Positions 52,293-62,222 are shown, counted from the first letter of the stretch. The stretch: DNA of 64,000 nt from Actinomyces sp. UMB0138 (GCF_002849225.1 NZ_PKMC01000002.1:600430-664429), one strand, 5' to 3'. Translations and numbers: made by a program. Notes: a model not told the origin generated them from the sequence alone.

Positions 52293-52877
52293 TTGAGCGA
52301 ATACGAAAAGATGCTTGCTGGGCAGTATTATGACGCGAACTATGACAGTGAAATCTTGAGGCTGCGGCAGCGAGCAGACGAGCTCTGTTTTCAACTGAAT
52401 AGTTTGCCACCGTCAAGGCAGCAGGAACGCCTGGACGTGCTTGCCAGGCTGTTTCCAACCCTTGGAGAACGTGCGACGATTTTGTCTCCGGTGTTTGCTG
52501 ACTATGGGACGCTGACGAAGATTGGCAATGACGTCTTTGTAAACCATAATGCCTACTTTATGGACGGTGGCGGCATCACTATCGGGAACCATTGCTTTAT
52601 TGGCCCCGATTGTGGTTTTTATACTGCCGACCATGCGCGTCTGCCTGAGGACCGAAATAGGGGTATCGAGAAGGCGAGCCCAATCACGATAGGGGACAAC
52701 GTGTGGTTGGGCGCGAAGGTGTGTGTACTTCCTGGTGTCACGATCGGTGCCGGCGCGATTGTGGGTGCCGGTTCGGTGGTAACCCGGGATATTCCGGAGG
52801 GGGTTATAGCTGCCGTAAATCCTGCTCGGGTTATCAGACGTGTTACTCAGGAAGATGCGTTGGAAGAGCGGCCCTAA
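52293..52877 (+). CDS. Sugar O-acetyltransferase (left-handed beta-helix, Maa/LacA type)
   Basis: 194 residues: the N-terminal maltose-acetyltransferase helix (YEKMLAGQYYDANYD), then hexapeptide repeats (ITIGNHCFIGPDCGFYTADH, PITIGDNVWLGAKVCVLPGVTIGAGAIVGAGSVVTRDIPEG). The catalytic His is in TADHARLP. It transfers acetyl from acetyl-CoA to a sugar such as maltose, glucose or a galactoside. The TTG at 52293 after a GGGGG run gives the family N-terminus; ATG 52311 is an alternative. Confidence 0.88.
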   Translation: MSEYEKMLAGQYYDANYDSEILRLRQRADELCFQLNSLPPSRQQERLDVLARLFPTLGERATILSPVFADYGTLTKIGNDVFVNHNAYFMDGGGITIGNHCFIGPDCGFYTADHARLPEDRNRGIEKASPITIGDNVWLGAKVCVLPGVTIGAGAIVGAGSVVTRDIPEGVIAAVNPARVIRRVTQEDALEERP

Positions 52878-52956
52878 AGCCTCAACGGTCGACGCACCTC
52901 CACAGCCACAAGAACATGTTGTCGGCTGCCCTGAGCACGATCTTGTCTATGGTTGC

Positions 52957-54894
52957 CTATTCTTCATAGGCTGCTGGTTTAGCTTGTATCTTCCTGATCC
53001 GTTCTATGTCGAGCTTGGAGCTCCTGTCGAACGCAACGATTCCATTTTTCTCTTGGAATACATCGGTCAACTGGGTGTAGCAATAGCCAAATGTCTGCGG
53101 CATTGCAGTGAGGACTGAGACCAAGCCGGCAAAACGCTCGTAGAACTCCTCTAGTGAACGGACTCTGTCCCCATATCCCCACGAAGCGGCCTGATCATTT
53201 ACTTCCTGTTGCGCTCTCGCTTCCTCCTCGTTCCACCAGATGCCTCCAAACTCAGAGACGAAGAATGGTTGGCCCGCGTAGGGTACAGAGAAGCTTCCAT
53301 CTGCAAAAGGCATCTGATTAGGTGCTAACTCCACACGATTTACATAGGGGCTACCAGTAGTTAGGCCGGATTGCTCTTCCTGGAATGCCTTTGGATCTTG
53401 TTCATAGGAGTGGGAGTCATATATGTCAGCATTACGGACCCTGTGCGCATATCCAGAGGTATCCAAGACTGGACGAGTAGGATCTGCTAATTTCGTGAGC
53501 TGGTACATTCCCAAAGTCACGTCGTCTAGAACGGTGATTCGATCGTGCAATACCTGATGGGTTTCATTTAATGGGCACCACCCAACGATCGATGGGTGGG
53601 AAATGTCGCGGGCGAGTGCCTCGGTCCACTGGGTAATAAATGAAGCAGTCGGTTCTTGATTGTAGCCGAGTGGGCCACGGCCGGAGACGCCCCAATCGCC
53701 GAATTCGCCCCAAAGTAGATAGCCGTGTAGATCGGCCCAGAATAGCATTCGCTCTTCGAACACTTTTTGGTGTAGGCGAGCGCCATTGAAGCCGGCAGCT
53801 AGTGCAATGCAAATGTCGCGTCTTATTGCGTCGTCGTCAGGGGCAGTCATCAGTGAATCTGGCCAGTAGCCCTGGTCTAGTACTAACCGTTGGAAGACCT
53901 TCTTGCCGTTGAGTAGAAACTGCTGTCCATTTAAGGCAGTTGATCGAAGGCCACAGTAGGACCGCACAGTATCCAGTTCGTGTCCCGCGTTGTCCGTTAA
54001 CTTGGCGCAAACGGCGTATAGCTGAGGATTACCAGGTTCCCACAGGCGGACTTTTTCTGAGGGAATGGGAATCTCTAGATGCGCGGAGAGGTCCGCAGAG
54101 ATGTGGCTACGGCGGTTAGCAACGGAATCGCCCTCGGGTGTCGTAAGGTCCACCTGCAGAGTTAAGCCAGGAATGTTCTGTGATACGGGAACAACAAAAG
54201 TAAAACTATTGTTTTCTACTGAAGGGAAGATGCGAAGAGAACGAATATGAGTTCTTGGCACAGCCTCAAGCCACACTGTCTGCCATATTCCAGTTGTGCG
54301 AGTGTACTGGCAATGGGTTGAATCGTACCAGGTTGCCTGCTTGCCGCGGGCTTGCGGGGCGGTTCGAGAATCTCGAGCCCGGACGACTATTTCTACTTCT
54401 TCGCCGCCGCTTGCAACACCGTCTAGATCAGCCGCGAATGGGGTGAACCCACCGCGGTGTCGTGCTACTTCAATGCCATTGACCCATACCGTGGCATCGT
54501 GATCTACAGCTCCGAAGTGTAGTACTGGCCGCTTATCGTCGTTCTTCCATGAGGTCGGAAGAATCACTTTCTTGCGGTACCACACCGCTTCCATGAAATC
54601 GACATTTTCTACCCCGGATAGTCGAGACTCGGGAGCGTAGGGGACAGTAATAGTGCTCGCTAACGGGCGTTGCAGAAGACCTCGCTCACGGCCTGAATCG
54701 CCTGGGTCGATTTCGAACTCCCATGGACCGTTCAGATTTAGCCAGTTTTCACGAACAAGGCTTGGGCGGGGGTGTTCTGGTTTAGGCACAGACGTGTCTT
54801 GAATTGAAGGATCCAACAGGGAAGCGAGCTTGCTCGCCTTGTTAGTTAGCGTCTGTAGGGATGAAAACTCAGCTACATCATTGGAGCTAGTCAT
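52957..54894 (-). CDS. GH2-family beta-glycosidase
   Basis: 645 residues with the GH2 plan: sugar-binding jelly roll (NLNGPWEFEIDPGD, VWVNGIEVARHRGGFTPFAADL), an Ig-like domain and the TIM barrel. The acid/base is Glu444 in GWCPLNETHQ and the nucleophile Glu548 in FVSEFGG. Active in the cytoplasm, as no signal peptide is present. It could be a beta-galactosidase, beta-glucuronidase or a relative; by eye the sequence does not settle it. Its LacI regulator lies directly upstream and the ABC importer is divergent, so it probably hydrolyses what that importer brings in. The start has AGGA upstream. Confidence 0.88.
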   Translation of the reverse strand: MTSSNDVAEFSSLQTLTNKASKLASLLDPSIQDTSVPKPEHPRPSLVRENWLNLNGPWEFEIDPGDSGRERGLLQRPLASTITVPYAPESRLSGVENVDFMEAVWYRKKVILPTSWKNDDKRPVLHFGAVDHDATVWVNGIEVARHRGGFTPFAADLDGVASGGEEVEIVVRARDSRTAPQARGKQATWYDSTHCQYTRTTGIWQTVWLEAVPRTHIRSLRIFPSVENNSFTFVVPVSQNIPGLTLQVDLTTPEGDSVANRRSHISADLSAHLEIPIPSEKVRLWEPGNPQLYAVCAKLTDNAGHELDTVRSYCGLRSTALNGQQFLLNGKKVFQRLVLDQGYWPDSLMTAPDDDAIRRDICIALAAGFNGARLHQKVFEERMLFWADLHGYLLWGEFGDWGVSGRGPLGYNQEPTASFITQWTEALARDISHPSIVGWCPLNETHQVLHDRITVLDDVTLGMYQLTKLADPTRPVLDTSGYAHRVRNADIYDSHSYEQDPKAFQEEQSGLTTGSPYVNRVELAPNQMPFADGSFSVPYAGQPFFVSEFGGIWWNEEEARAQQEVNDQAASWGYGDRVRSLEEFYERFAGLVSVLTAMPQTFGYCYTQLTDVFQEKNGIVAFDRSSKLDIERIRKIQAKPAAYEE

Positions 54895-54952
54895 GGTGTC
54901 CTAACTTAGTTGTCTGGAAGTACCTACAGTCAACACCCTATGGAACTTAATT

Positions 54953-56008
54953 TCAACGTGAGAATGAGGAATCGCGAATTTTCAGTTCGTAAGGAACTGT
55001 GATGTCTGTTTCTCCGCCTGCAGTGGATTGTGTTGCCCGGGAAGCGCATTCTTCAAAAGCGGGTTCTCCTACGGCTGCGAACAGGGCCGCTGACACAAGG
55101 CAGGCAAGATCGGGAGCCACCGAGGTTAGGGGTGGAATAGCGAATTGTGATTCGGGGATATTATCCCAGCCGGTAACTAAGATATCTGTGCCAGCTTTAA
55201 TGCCTCTCTCGTGAAGAGCTCGTAGTGCCCCCAAGGCGAGAAGGTCATTTGCTGCTATTAGTGCATCTATGGGAAGTGAACCGTTGGCTTCGTCTAAGAG
55301 CATAGAAGTCTGCCTATAGCCTTCCCTTCTGGTCCACTTGTCAGTCGCGATGAACAGGTCGTTTTCCAGGCTGCCCTGCGAGAAAAGTAGAGCGGCACGG
55401 ATCCCGGCGAATCGTTCAGATCCTGTTGAGATTACTCCCGATTGTGCCCCTAGGAAGGCTATCCGTTCGGCGCCTTGGTCAACTACGTGGCGGACGATAT
55501 CTACTGCTGATGCTGTGTTGTCAATGGATACGTGGCGGACAGGGCCGGAGTTAACCACTGCTTCCCCTAGCAGTACTACTGGTATGTCGTTGCGATGGCT
55601 AAGCAATTTGCTTGTTTCGGGGAGCATCGGCGACATTACTAGGGCGTCGACGGAATGAGAAAGCCGTCCCAAGGCGTACCTGCGCTCTATTTCTCCGTGT
55701 ACGCCACTAAGGGCAACTTCCACTGTGTAATCCGCTTCGTGTGCCACGTTGTGAAAAGTTTCTGCCAACCCGGCAAAATATGGGTTTGTGAGGTGCGGGA
55801 TAACCAGGGCTATCGTTCTGGTTGAACCGCCGCGAATGTCGCGGGCTGAATGGTTAGGGATGTATCCCAGTTCTTCGATTGCTGCCAGTACCCGATGACG
55901 CGTAGCCGAGCGAACACAAGAACGGTCATGGACTACGTTAGAAACTGTCTTCCAGGAGACTCCTGCTAGCGCAGCGACGTCCTTGATCGTGGCCCTTTTT
56001 GCCCCCAT
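54953..56008 (-). CDS. LacI-family transcriptional regulator
   Basis: 351 residues: N-terminal helix-turn-helix and hinge (TIKDVAALAGVSWKTVSNVVHDRSCVRSATRHRVLAAIEELGYIPN) and a periplasmic-binding-protein-like sensor (ALVIPHLTNPYFAGLA, VSIDNTASAVDIVRHVVDQGAERIAFLG, DALIAANDLLALGALRALHERG). A GAAGGAGCACCG ribosome site is present. It lies between the GH2 gene and the divergent importer and should repress both. Confidence 0.93.
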   Translation of the reverse strand: MGAKRATIKDVAALAGVSWKTVSNVVHDRSCVRSATRHRVLAAIEELGYIPNHSARDIRGGSTRTIALVIPHLTNPYFAGLAETFHNVAHEADYTVEVALSGVHGEIERRYALGRLSHSVDALVMSPMLPETSKLLSHRNDIPVVLLGEAVVNSGPVRHVSIDNTASAVDIVRHVVDQGAERIAFLGAQSGVISTGSERFAGIRAALLFSQGSLENDLFIATDKWTRREGYRQTSMLLDEANGSLPIDALIAANDLLALGALRALHERGIKAGTDILVTGWDNIPESQFAIPPLTSVAPDLACLVSAALFAAVGEPAFEECASRATQSTAGGETDITVPYELKIRDSSFSR

Positions 56009-56092
56009 CGGTGCTCCTTCGGTAACGGCAAGATATTTATGGTTATGCCCTATCTTTGGTAGTTCTCAGCATAGGGCGAAGATGAAAACTAT

Positions 56093-56132
56093 TTGACCTG
56101 TGACTGTCTCAGTGCAATACTCTCACGTGAGA
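56093..56132 (+). promoter_or_regulatory. Importer promoter with overlapping palindromic operator
   Basis: TTGACC (56093-56098) - 17 bp - AATACT (56116-56121) is a good promoter, and the perfect palindrome TCTCACGTGAGA (56121-56132) starts on the last base of the -10. Binding of the adjacent LacI protein there would block open-complex formation. A related half, AACGTGAGAAT, occurs at 54956-54966 upstream of the GH2 gene. Confidence 0.7.
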
Positions 56133-56196
56133 ATCCTTTTGGGTTTCTATTCCTTCATGCCGGTCAAAGAGGACCAGGAAGGTGAGACGGTAAGTC

Positions 56197-57543
56197 ATGG
56201 CGCAACAGCATTTGCGGCAAAATGTGGGAATGACGCGACGCTCTTTTCTTCGCGGGAGCGCCCTAACTGTATTAGGCCTTGGACTAGGGGCGATGACCTC
56301 ATCGCTAGGTCTCGCGGGTTGTACTGCTGCGAAGACAACGACACAAAGTGTTTCTGTATGGGACCTATTTAGTGGCGCTGATGGCGAGAACACAAGAGCG
56401 ATGATCGCTTCGATCATGAAAGAGAATCCCTCTCTAAAGATAGAACCGACCACACTAAGTTGGGGTAACCCGTACTACACTAAGTTGGCTATGGCTGCTT
56501 CCTCTGAGGCACCACCAAGTACCGCGATCATGCACGTTTCCCGGATGCCTGGTTTTGCGCCCGGCGGACTCATAGAGCCTTGGGACATGACTCTGTTCAA
56601 GGAATTCGGGGTAGATTCCTCGAAATTCACGAAAGCTTTGTTTACTGCGGGGCAGTACGATGGCAAGCAATTCGCAATTCCTCTAGACACGCATCCTTTC
56701 ATTACCTTCTTTGATCAAGACATTGCCGATAAAGCGGGAATTCTGCGCAGCGATGGGACCCTAAATATTGATTCCCCAGACGCTATGTACGAGGCCGGGG
56801 TAAAAATGGGCGAAATTGTTGGAGGAGCCGGCATAGCCTTCGGGTATCTGCTGGACACAGCGCAGGCATGGCGCCTTTTCTGGGGGCTTTATCATCAGAC
56901 GGGCGGTGAGTACAGCTTTGATGCCGGCACTAAGGCCGAGATGGATGTAGACAAGGCGGCGAGTGTGGTAGCCGCTATCCATCACTGGATGGATGGAAAA
57001 TGCATGGCGGCTGATCAGGATTATGCCGGTGGATTATCGGCGTTCGACGGAGGTCGAAACGCGATGATTCTTTCCGGAGTCTGGGAACTCAACGGCTTTA
57101 AAGAAAATGTTCCGGCGCTCGCAGCTTCCCCCATGCCCACGATGTTTGGTCAGCCTGCTAATTACGCTGACTCTCACACCTATGTATTTCCGGCGAACAG
57201 GCGAATGAACGATGCGCTGAAGCGAGATACCTACGAGTTTGTAGCATCGATGCTTAAACTCGGCGATAGGTGGGGTAGCGCCGGCCATATCCCTGGATAT
57301 TTGCCCTCCCAGAAGAAATCCGGATACCAGGAATTGGCCCTGCAAAACGAATACGCTCAGGCGGCCCAGACGGTCGTTTTTGATCCTCCTGTCTGGTACG
57401 CCGGAGCCGGCACGGATTTTCAAAACCGTGTATGTCAGCACTTGATTGAAGGGTTCAAAGGCACAACTGAGCCGAAACGAGTCATTGAAAATATGCTCAG
57501 CACCATAACGGCAATTGCTAAACAACCCAATCCAACGAACTAG
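56197..57543 (+). CDS. Sugar-binding lipoprotein with a Tat-type signal
   Basis: 448 residues. The N-terminus TRRSFLRGSALTVLGLGLGAMTSSLGLAGC joins a twin-arginine motif (RRSFLRG) to a lipobox (LAGC), so it is likely exported folded by Tat and then lipidated. The mature part is a family 1 carbohydrate-binding protein (SVWDLFSGADGENTRAMIAS; FAIPLDTHPFITFFDQDIADKAG). ATG 56197 has a GGTGAG a little far upstream; ATG 56230 immediately before TRRS is an alternative. First gene of the importer regulated with the GH2 enzyme. Confidence 0.88.
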   Translation: MAQQHLRQNVGMTRRSFLRGSALTVLGLGLGAMTSSLGLAGCTAAKTTTQSVSVWDLFSGADGENTRAMIASIMKENPSLKIEPTTLSWGNPYYTKLAMAASSEAPPSTAIMHVSRMPGFAPGGLIEPWDMTLFKEFGVDSSKFTKALFTAGQYDGKQFAIPLDTHPFITFFDQDIADKAGILRSDGTLNIDSPDAMYEAGVKMGEIVGGAGIAFGYLLDTAQAWRLFWGLYHQTGGEYSFDAGTKAEMDVDKAASVVAAIHHWMDGKCMAADQDYAGGLSAFDGGRNAMILSGVWELNGFKENVPALAASPMPTMFGQPANYADSHTYVFPANRRMNDALKRDTYEFVASMLKLGDRWGSAGHIPGYLPSQKKSGYQELALQNEYAQAAQTVVFDPPVWYAGAGTDFQNRVCQHLIEGFKGTTEPKRVIENMLSTITAIAKQPNPTN

Positions 57544-57551
57544 GAACTGAG

Positions 57552-58436
57552 ATGAGATCACATTCAAGATTGGCCTCAAAGGGAGCGGGTTGGTTTGCCC
57601 TTCCTTATATGGTCGCATTTGGTCTCTTCCTTATCTTGCCCATTCTCTGGGGTATCTGGATGAGCCTTACCAATCAATCTCTTGCATCAAACCGATTCAA
57701 GTTTGTTGGGTTCTCGAACTATATTGAAGCTTTAACTGCGCCAGAGATGTGGCAGAGTCTTGGCAACACCGTCATTTTTACCCTCATATCTACTGTTCCG
57801 CTGGTTATCGTGTCATTCCTACTTGCCTATCTGGTGGTAGCTGGATTACCTGGACAATGGCTGTGGAGGCTAACCTTTTTCACCCCCTACTTATTGCCCG
57901 TATCCGTGGTTACTGCTATGTGGGGAGTAATGTTCGCCAATGATTTTGGCTTTATCAACGGGATTTTGCAGCACCTAAATATCGGACAGGTTGGTTGGCT
58001 CAGCGATAAGCACGTAGCAATGTGGTCCATAGCCCTCACAACCGTGTGGTGGACGGTAGGGTTCAACTTTTTGCTTTATCTGTCAGCCTTGCAGAACATC
58101 CCGGACCAGGTATATGAAGCTGCACAGATCGATGGAGCTGGCCCATGGCGTCGATTGGTTTCGGTAACGTTGCCGATCATTAGGCCTACGACCATAATGA
58201 TTATCCTCTTGCAGATACTTGCATCTTTGAAGGTGTTTGACCAGATATTCCTGCTTACTGCAGGCGGCCCCGACGGAGCTACAAGGTCGATTATCCAGTA
58301 CATATACGATACGGGATTCAGCGGCTATAGAGTCGGCTATGCGTCAGCAGTGTCGTACATCTTCTTCGCGATTATTGTCTTGATATCCCTCTTCCAGATG
58401 GCAGTGGTGAGCCGCGGCCGGCAGGAGCACAAATGA
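57552..58436 (+). CDS. Sugar ABC transporter permease, MalF-type
   Basis: 294 residues, six predicted helices, with the EAA loop DQVYEAAQIDGAGPWRRLVSVTLP near residue 185 and the UgpA-like C-terminal FDQIFLLTAGGPDGAT. AGGAA lies before the ATG. It overlaps the next permease by four bases. Confidence 0.92.
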   Translation: MRSHSRLASKGAGWFALPYMVAFGLFLILPILWGIWMSLTNQSLASNRFKFVGFSNYIEALTAPEMWQSLGNTVIFTLISTVPLVIVSFLLAYLVVAGLPGQWLWRLTFFTPYLLPVSVVTAMWGVMFANDFGFINGILQHLNIGQVGWLSDKHVAMWSIALTTVWWTVGFNFLLYLSALQNIPDQVYEAAQIDGAGPWRRLVSVTLPIIRPTTIMIILLQILASLKVFDQIFLLTAGGPDGATRSIIQYIYDTGFSGYRVGYASAVSYIFFAIIVLISLFQMAVVSRGRQEHK

Positions 58437-59374
58437 GCACTACTACAGAAAAGCTACCTATCGCTGGAGGTAGGTTCTTCAAAAAAGGACGTTCTCGCCG
58501 TAATGAAAGAGCGGCGGATAACGCGAAGGCTCGCTCTCTAACCCTAGGGAATTCGAAGGGTGCGCGAATCGGAGCATTTGTGGCTTTGGTTATTGCCGCA
58601 CTGGCTTGGGCAATCCCGATTTTCTTTGCGCTCCAGATGTCGTTCAAGCACGAGGCCGACGCTTCGGCAGCGCCCCTCGCTTTCTGGCCCTCTAAGGGAT
58701 GGACCCTCGATAACTATGCCGCGGTAATTCGCGGCGGAGATATACCTTTGTGGCTGTGGAACTCCCTGGTAGTGGCAGCCGTAGTAACTGCGATCACTCT
58801 GCTGATATCCGTGCCTGCAGCGTATGTATTCTCGAGAACAGATTTTCCTGGTCGACGGTTATGCTACGGCCTTACTGTTGCAGCTATCATGGTGCCTCCT
58901 CAGATACTGATAGTTCCTCTGTTTGAACAGATGAAGTTCATGAAGCTATCGGATACGCTTGCCGGTGTAGCTTTACCGCAGGTAGTGGCCCCCTTGATGG
59001 TGATCGTGCTAAAGAATTTCTTCGATCAGCTACCCGTTGAACTGGAAGAATCAGCAAGGTTGGAAGGCGCCTCCCGGATGAAGATCCTGACTGCAATTAT
59101 CTTGCCGTTGTCTAGATCGATCATCGTAGCTGTTGCGATCTTTGTATTTATTGGGTGTTGGAATAACTTCCTGTGGCCTTTTATCATTACAAACTCGCCG
59201 AACCTGATGACCATCCCTGTTGGGTTAGGAACTGTAAAGAATGCTTATGGCGTGCAGTACGCGCAAGGTATGGCAAGCGCAGTTATTGGTGCACTGCCAC
59301 TGGTAATTGTTTTCATCCTGTTTCAACGCCAAATCGTCAAAGGCTTTGCTACCACAGGCATGGGCGGGCAGTAG
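58433..59374 (+). CDS. Sugar ABC transporter permease, MalG-type
   Basis: 313 residues. A basic N-terminal tail of about 45 residues is followed by six helices and the EAA loop VELEESARLEGASRMKILTAIILP near residue 205. It completes the importer; no ATPase gene is present, so a shared MsiK-like ATPase encoded elsewhere is expected. Confidence 0.92.
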   Translation: MSTTTEKLPIAGGRFFKKGRSRRNERAADNAKARSLTLGNSKGARIGAFVALVIAALAWAIPIFFALQMSFKHEADASAAPLAFWPSKGWTLDNYAAVIRGGDIPLWLWNSLVVAAVVTAITLLISVPAAYVFSRTDFPGRRLCYGLTVAAIMVPPQILIVPLFEQMKFMKLSDTLAGVALPQVVAPLMVIVLKNFFDQLPVELEESARLEGASRMKILTAIILPLSRSIIVAVAIFVFIGCWNNFLWPFIITNSPNLMTIPVGLGTVKNAYGVQYAQGMASAVIGALPLVIVFILFQRQIVKGFATTGMGGQ

Positions 59375-59400
59375 AGTAGCTGCAGCAGCTTATATAAGAA

Positions 59401-59424
59401 GAGGGCGCCCACAGGGGCGCCCTC
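59401..59424. terminator. Hairpin between the importer operon and poxB
   Basis: GAGGGCGCCC-ACAG-GGGCGCCCTC, a 10-bp stem between converging genes. It lacks a strong T-run on either side. Confidence 0.7.
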
Positions 59425-59442
59425 TGTCGTTGCTAGCTGTGC

Positions 59443-61167
59443 TTAGAAGAAGCTGGGCAGCTGCCTAATGTTGGTCTTTGCCATGTCGATCAATTCTGCG
59501 CCGCGGCCGGAAAGCACGGTGCGCATTGCGTATAGGCTGAAGCCCTTCATCTGATCCAGATCGATCGTCGGAGGAATGGTTAGCTCCTGGCGGTCGGTGA
59601 TCACGTCAAGGATGGCCGGGCCCTTGTGGGCTAGGAATTCCTTCACGGTCTTTTCTAGGTCCTTTGCCTTTTCAACGCGGTAGCCCTTCAGATCGCAGGC
59701 TTCAGCGATGTTGGCGAAGTTGGGATCAGACAGGTCGGTAGCGTAGTTGACGAAGCCAGCCGACTTCATTTCCAACTCGACGAAGTTCAGCGAAGAGTTG
59801 TTGAAGACGACGATCTTCACAGGGAGCCCATCCTGCTTCAAGGTGAGCAGATCACCCATGAGCATCGAGAGGCCTCCGTCACCGGACATGGAGATTACCT
59901 GGCGGTTCGGGTATGCCGCCTGTGCGCCCATGCCCATCGGCAGGCCGTTTGCCATCGAGCCGTGGTTGAAGGAACCGATGATGCGACGCTTGCCGTTGAC
60001 ATCGATGTAGCGGGCTGCCCAGATCACGGGGGAGCCAACGTCGGGAACGAAGATGGCGTCGTCGTCGGCGTAACGGTTTAGCAGTTCTGCCAAGTACTGC
60101 GGGTGAATCTTGCCTCGAGACGGCTTTGCTAGGGCCATCAGGTCCTTGGTGGCTTCCTTGTAGTCCTTCTGCATCTTCTTTAGATGCCTCGAGGAACGTC
60201 CGGGCTTGATGAGCTTTTCCAGTTCAGGCGCCGTGTCTTTCACGGTGCCAACTAGTGGAACGTCAACCTTAGTGCGGCGGCCAATGTGCTCTCCGGCCAG
60301 ATCCACCTGAATTACCTTCGCATTCTTCGGGTAGAACTGCCTGTAGGGCAGGTCCGCGCCCAGCATCAGCAAAGTGTCGCAGTCGGTCATTGCGTTGTAG
60401 CCGGAGGTGAAGCCCAGCAGGCCGGTCATGCCGACGTCGAAGGGATTGTCATAGGCAACCCATTCTTTACCGCGCATCGTGTGCACGATAGGGGCCTGTA
60501 GCTTGTCTGCCAAGGAGACGAGTTCGTCATGTGCGCCCTCGCAACCAGCGCCTGCCAGAATCGATACCTTCTTGGAGTGATTCAGGATTTCGGCGGCCTT
60601 GTCCAGTGCTTCCTGGGCGGGAATGGCGCGAGTGGGGGAATGGAATACGACTTCCGGTTCGCCCTTGACCTCGGCCTGCAGAATGTTACCCGGGATTACT
60701 AGAACGGCAACGCCCTTCTTGTCGAGGGCGGCGCGCATAGCTACGCGAAGGATGCGTGGCATCTGAGCGGGGTTCGAAACAAGTTCGCAGTATACGGAGC
60801 ATTCCTGGAAAAGGTTCTCGGGGTGAGTTTCCTGGAAATAGCTCCCGCCGATCTCGTCGTGAGGAATGTGAGCGGCGATCGCAAGAACGGGTTGGTGGGA
60901 ACGGTTTGCGTCGAACAAACCGTTAATAAGGTGTAGGTTTCCGGGCCCACAGGAGCCTACGGTTACTGCTAATTTGCCGGTGACGGCTGCTTCAGCACCA
61001 GCAGCGAAGGCGCCAGCCTCCTCATGACGGACTGGAATCCAGCCAATTCCGTCAGTCAGGCGGATCGCATCGGTAAGTGCGTTCAGGGAGTCTCCTGCAA
61101 CGCCCCAAACTTTGGAGACGCCGCTAGCTTTGAGGCTAGCAACAATGTTTTCTGCAACAGACGGCAT
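59443..61167 (-). CDS. poxB: Pyruvate:quinone oxidoreductase (pyruvate oxidase)
   Basis: 574 residues of the ThDP enzyme family. VRHEEAGAFAAGAEAAVTGKLAVTVGSCGPGNLHLINGLFDA marks the N-terminal PYR domain, the middle FAD domain follows (ILAGAGCEGAHDEL), then the ThDP site GDGGLSMLMGDLLTLKQDGLPVKIVVFNN. The C-terminal segment after DQMKGFSLYAMRTVLSGRGAELIDMAKTN resembles the membrane-binding tail of E. coli PoxB. It converts pyruvate to acetate and CO2, passing electrons to a quinone. ATG 61167 has GAGG five bases upstream. Confidence 0.93.
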   Translation of the reverse strand: MPSVAENIVASLKASGVSKVWGVAGDSLNALTDAIRLTDGIGWIPVRHEEAGAFAAGAEAAVTGKLAVTVGSCGPGNLHLINGLFDANRSHQPVLAIAAHIPHDEIGGSYFQETHPENLFQECSVYCELVSNPAQMPRILRVAMRAALDKKGVAVLVIPGNILQAEVKGEPEVVFHSPTRAIPAQEALDKAAEILNHSKKVSILAGAGCEGAHDELVSLADKLQAPIVHTMRGKEWVAYDNPFDVGMTGLLGFTSGYNAMTDCDTLLMLGADLPYRQFYPKNAKVIQVDLAGEHIGRRTKVDVPLVGTVKDTAPELEKLIKPGRSSRHLKKMQKDYKEATKDLMALAKPSRGKIHPQYLAELLNRYADDDAIFVPDVGSPVIWAARYIDVNGKRRIIGSFNHGSMANGLPMGMGAQAAYPNRQVISMSGDGGLSMLMGDLLTLKQDGLPVKIVVFNNSSLNFVELEMKSAGFVNYATDLSDPNFANIAEACDLKGYRVEKAKDLEKTVKEFLAHKGPAILDVITDRQELTIPPTIDLDQMKGFSLYAMRTVLSGRGAELIDMAKTNIRQLPSFF

Positions 61168-61244
61168 CAATACCTCATTCCGAAAAACTTTATCTTCGGT
61201 TAAAGTCTATGCTCTAGTCCGCCTGTTTCGAAGAACTGGTGTCC

Positions 61245-62222
61245 TTAATCATCTTTTTGTTTGCGACACTTGAATGATGGTTTTTTATTGAAATGACGCC
61301 GAGTTTTCTTTTTCGGTAAGATTGCCGCCTCATCTTCTAGTAGCTCGGTAACATTTTGTTCGGTGAGAGCTTCGGGGTCGCGGGCAGCATTTTGCTGTGA
61401 GCCTGCCCCGGCAATTACTACTACGGCTACGCCAAGGGCCTGGAGCCAGTTCGGAATCTGTCCCAGGATCAGTATGCCGATGAGGATGCTTACTGCCGGC
61501 TCCAAAGAAGTAAGAGTGCCAAATGCGGTTGGGTTCATCCTGCGCAGCGCCATCATTTCGAGGGCGAATGGGATTACGGGGTGTAGTAGCGCGATACCGA
61601 AAGCAATTGCCACCATTTTGAGGTCGAACTGGCTGATGATTGTTGGAGCGCCGACTGCGCCCGCAACGAGTGAGGCAATGGGAACGGTAATGGACAGTGC
61701 ACTGAGTCCTGTGAAGTGGTCACCCACTTTCTGCGTGAGCAGGATGTAGGTGCCCCAGCACACCCCGGCAAAGGCCGCCATCATTACACCTTTTAGGTTG
61801 AAGGCCGACGACCATGGTTGGGTCATTGCTAGCACTCCCGCGAAGGCTAGAAACAGCCAGCCCACGGGTTTTAGTGAACGTGACCGAAGCGCCGCCACAC
61901 TGAGCGGGCCAAGGTATTCGATCGCGACCGCCGTGCCCAGGTTGATGTAGGGCAGGGCCAGTATGAATAGGGTGGACATGGATCCAGTGGCTAACCCCAG
62001 CCCGATCAGAGGCAGTATGTCTTTGCGACGGATAGAGCGAATTGGCGGCCTACTAATTAGCCAGAAAATTACCGTTCCCGCCACTAGTCGCATCCATGCG
62101 ACTCCTCCGGCACTGTAGGTGTCTATAAGACCTACCGAAAGTGCTGAGCCAATTTGTACGGACACCATGCCGGTTACTGCTAGCGACCAAGCGGGCAGGT
62201 GCTTTTGCGGGGATGCGGTCAC
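61245..62222 (-). CDS. EamA/DMT-family transporter (RhtA-like)
   Basis: 325 residues with ten predicted helices in two EamA repeats, and a strongly basic tail (KKKTRRHFNKKPSFKCRKQK). Segments such as ALPYINLGTAVAIEYLGPL and MMALRRMNPTAFGTLTSLEPAVSILIG match the RhtA branch, which exports threonine and homoserine. The GTG start has GGAGAAAGACG upstream. Cargo not determined. Confidence 0.87.
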   Translation of the reverse strand: MTASPQKHLPAWSLAVTGMVSVQIGSALSVGLIDTYSAGGVAWMRLVAGTVIFWLISRPPIRSIRRKDILPLIGLGLATGSMSTLFILALPYINLGTAVAIEYLGPLSVAALRSRSLKPVGWLFLAFAGVLAMTQPWSSAFNLKGVMMAAFAGVCWGTYILLTQKVGDHFTGLSALSITVPIASLVAGAVGAPTIISQFDLKMVAIAFGIALLHPVIPFALEMMALRRMNPTAFGTLTSLEPAVSILIGILILGQIPNWLQALGVAVVVIAGAGSQQNAARDPEALTEQNVTELLEDEAAILPKKKTRRHFNKKPSFKCRKQKDD

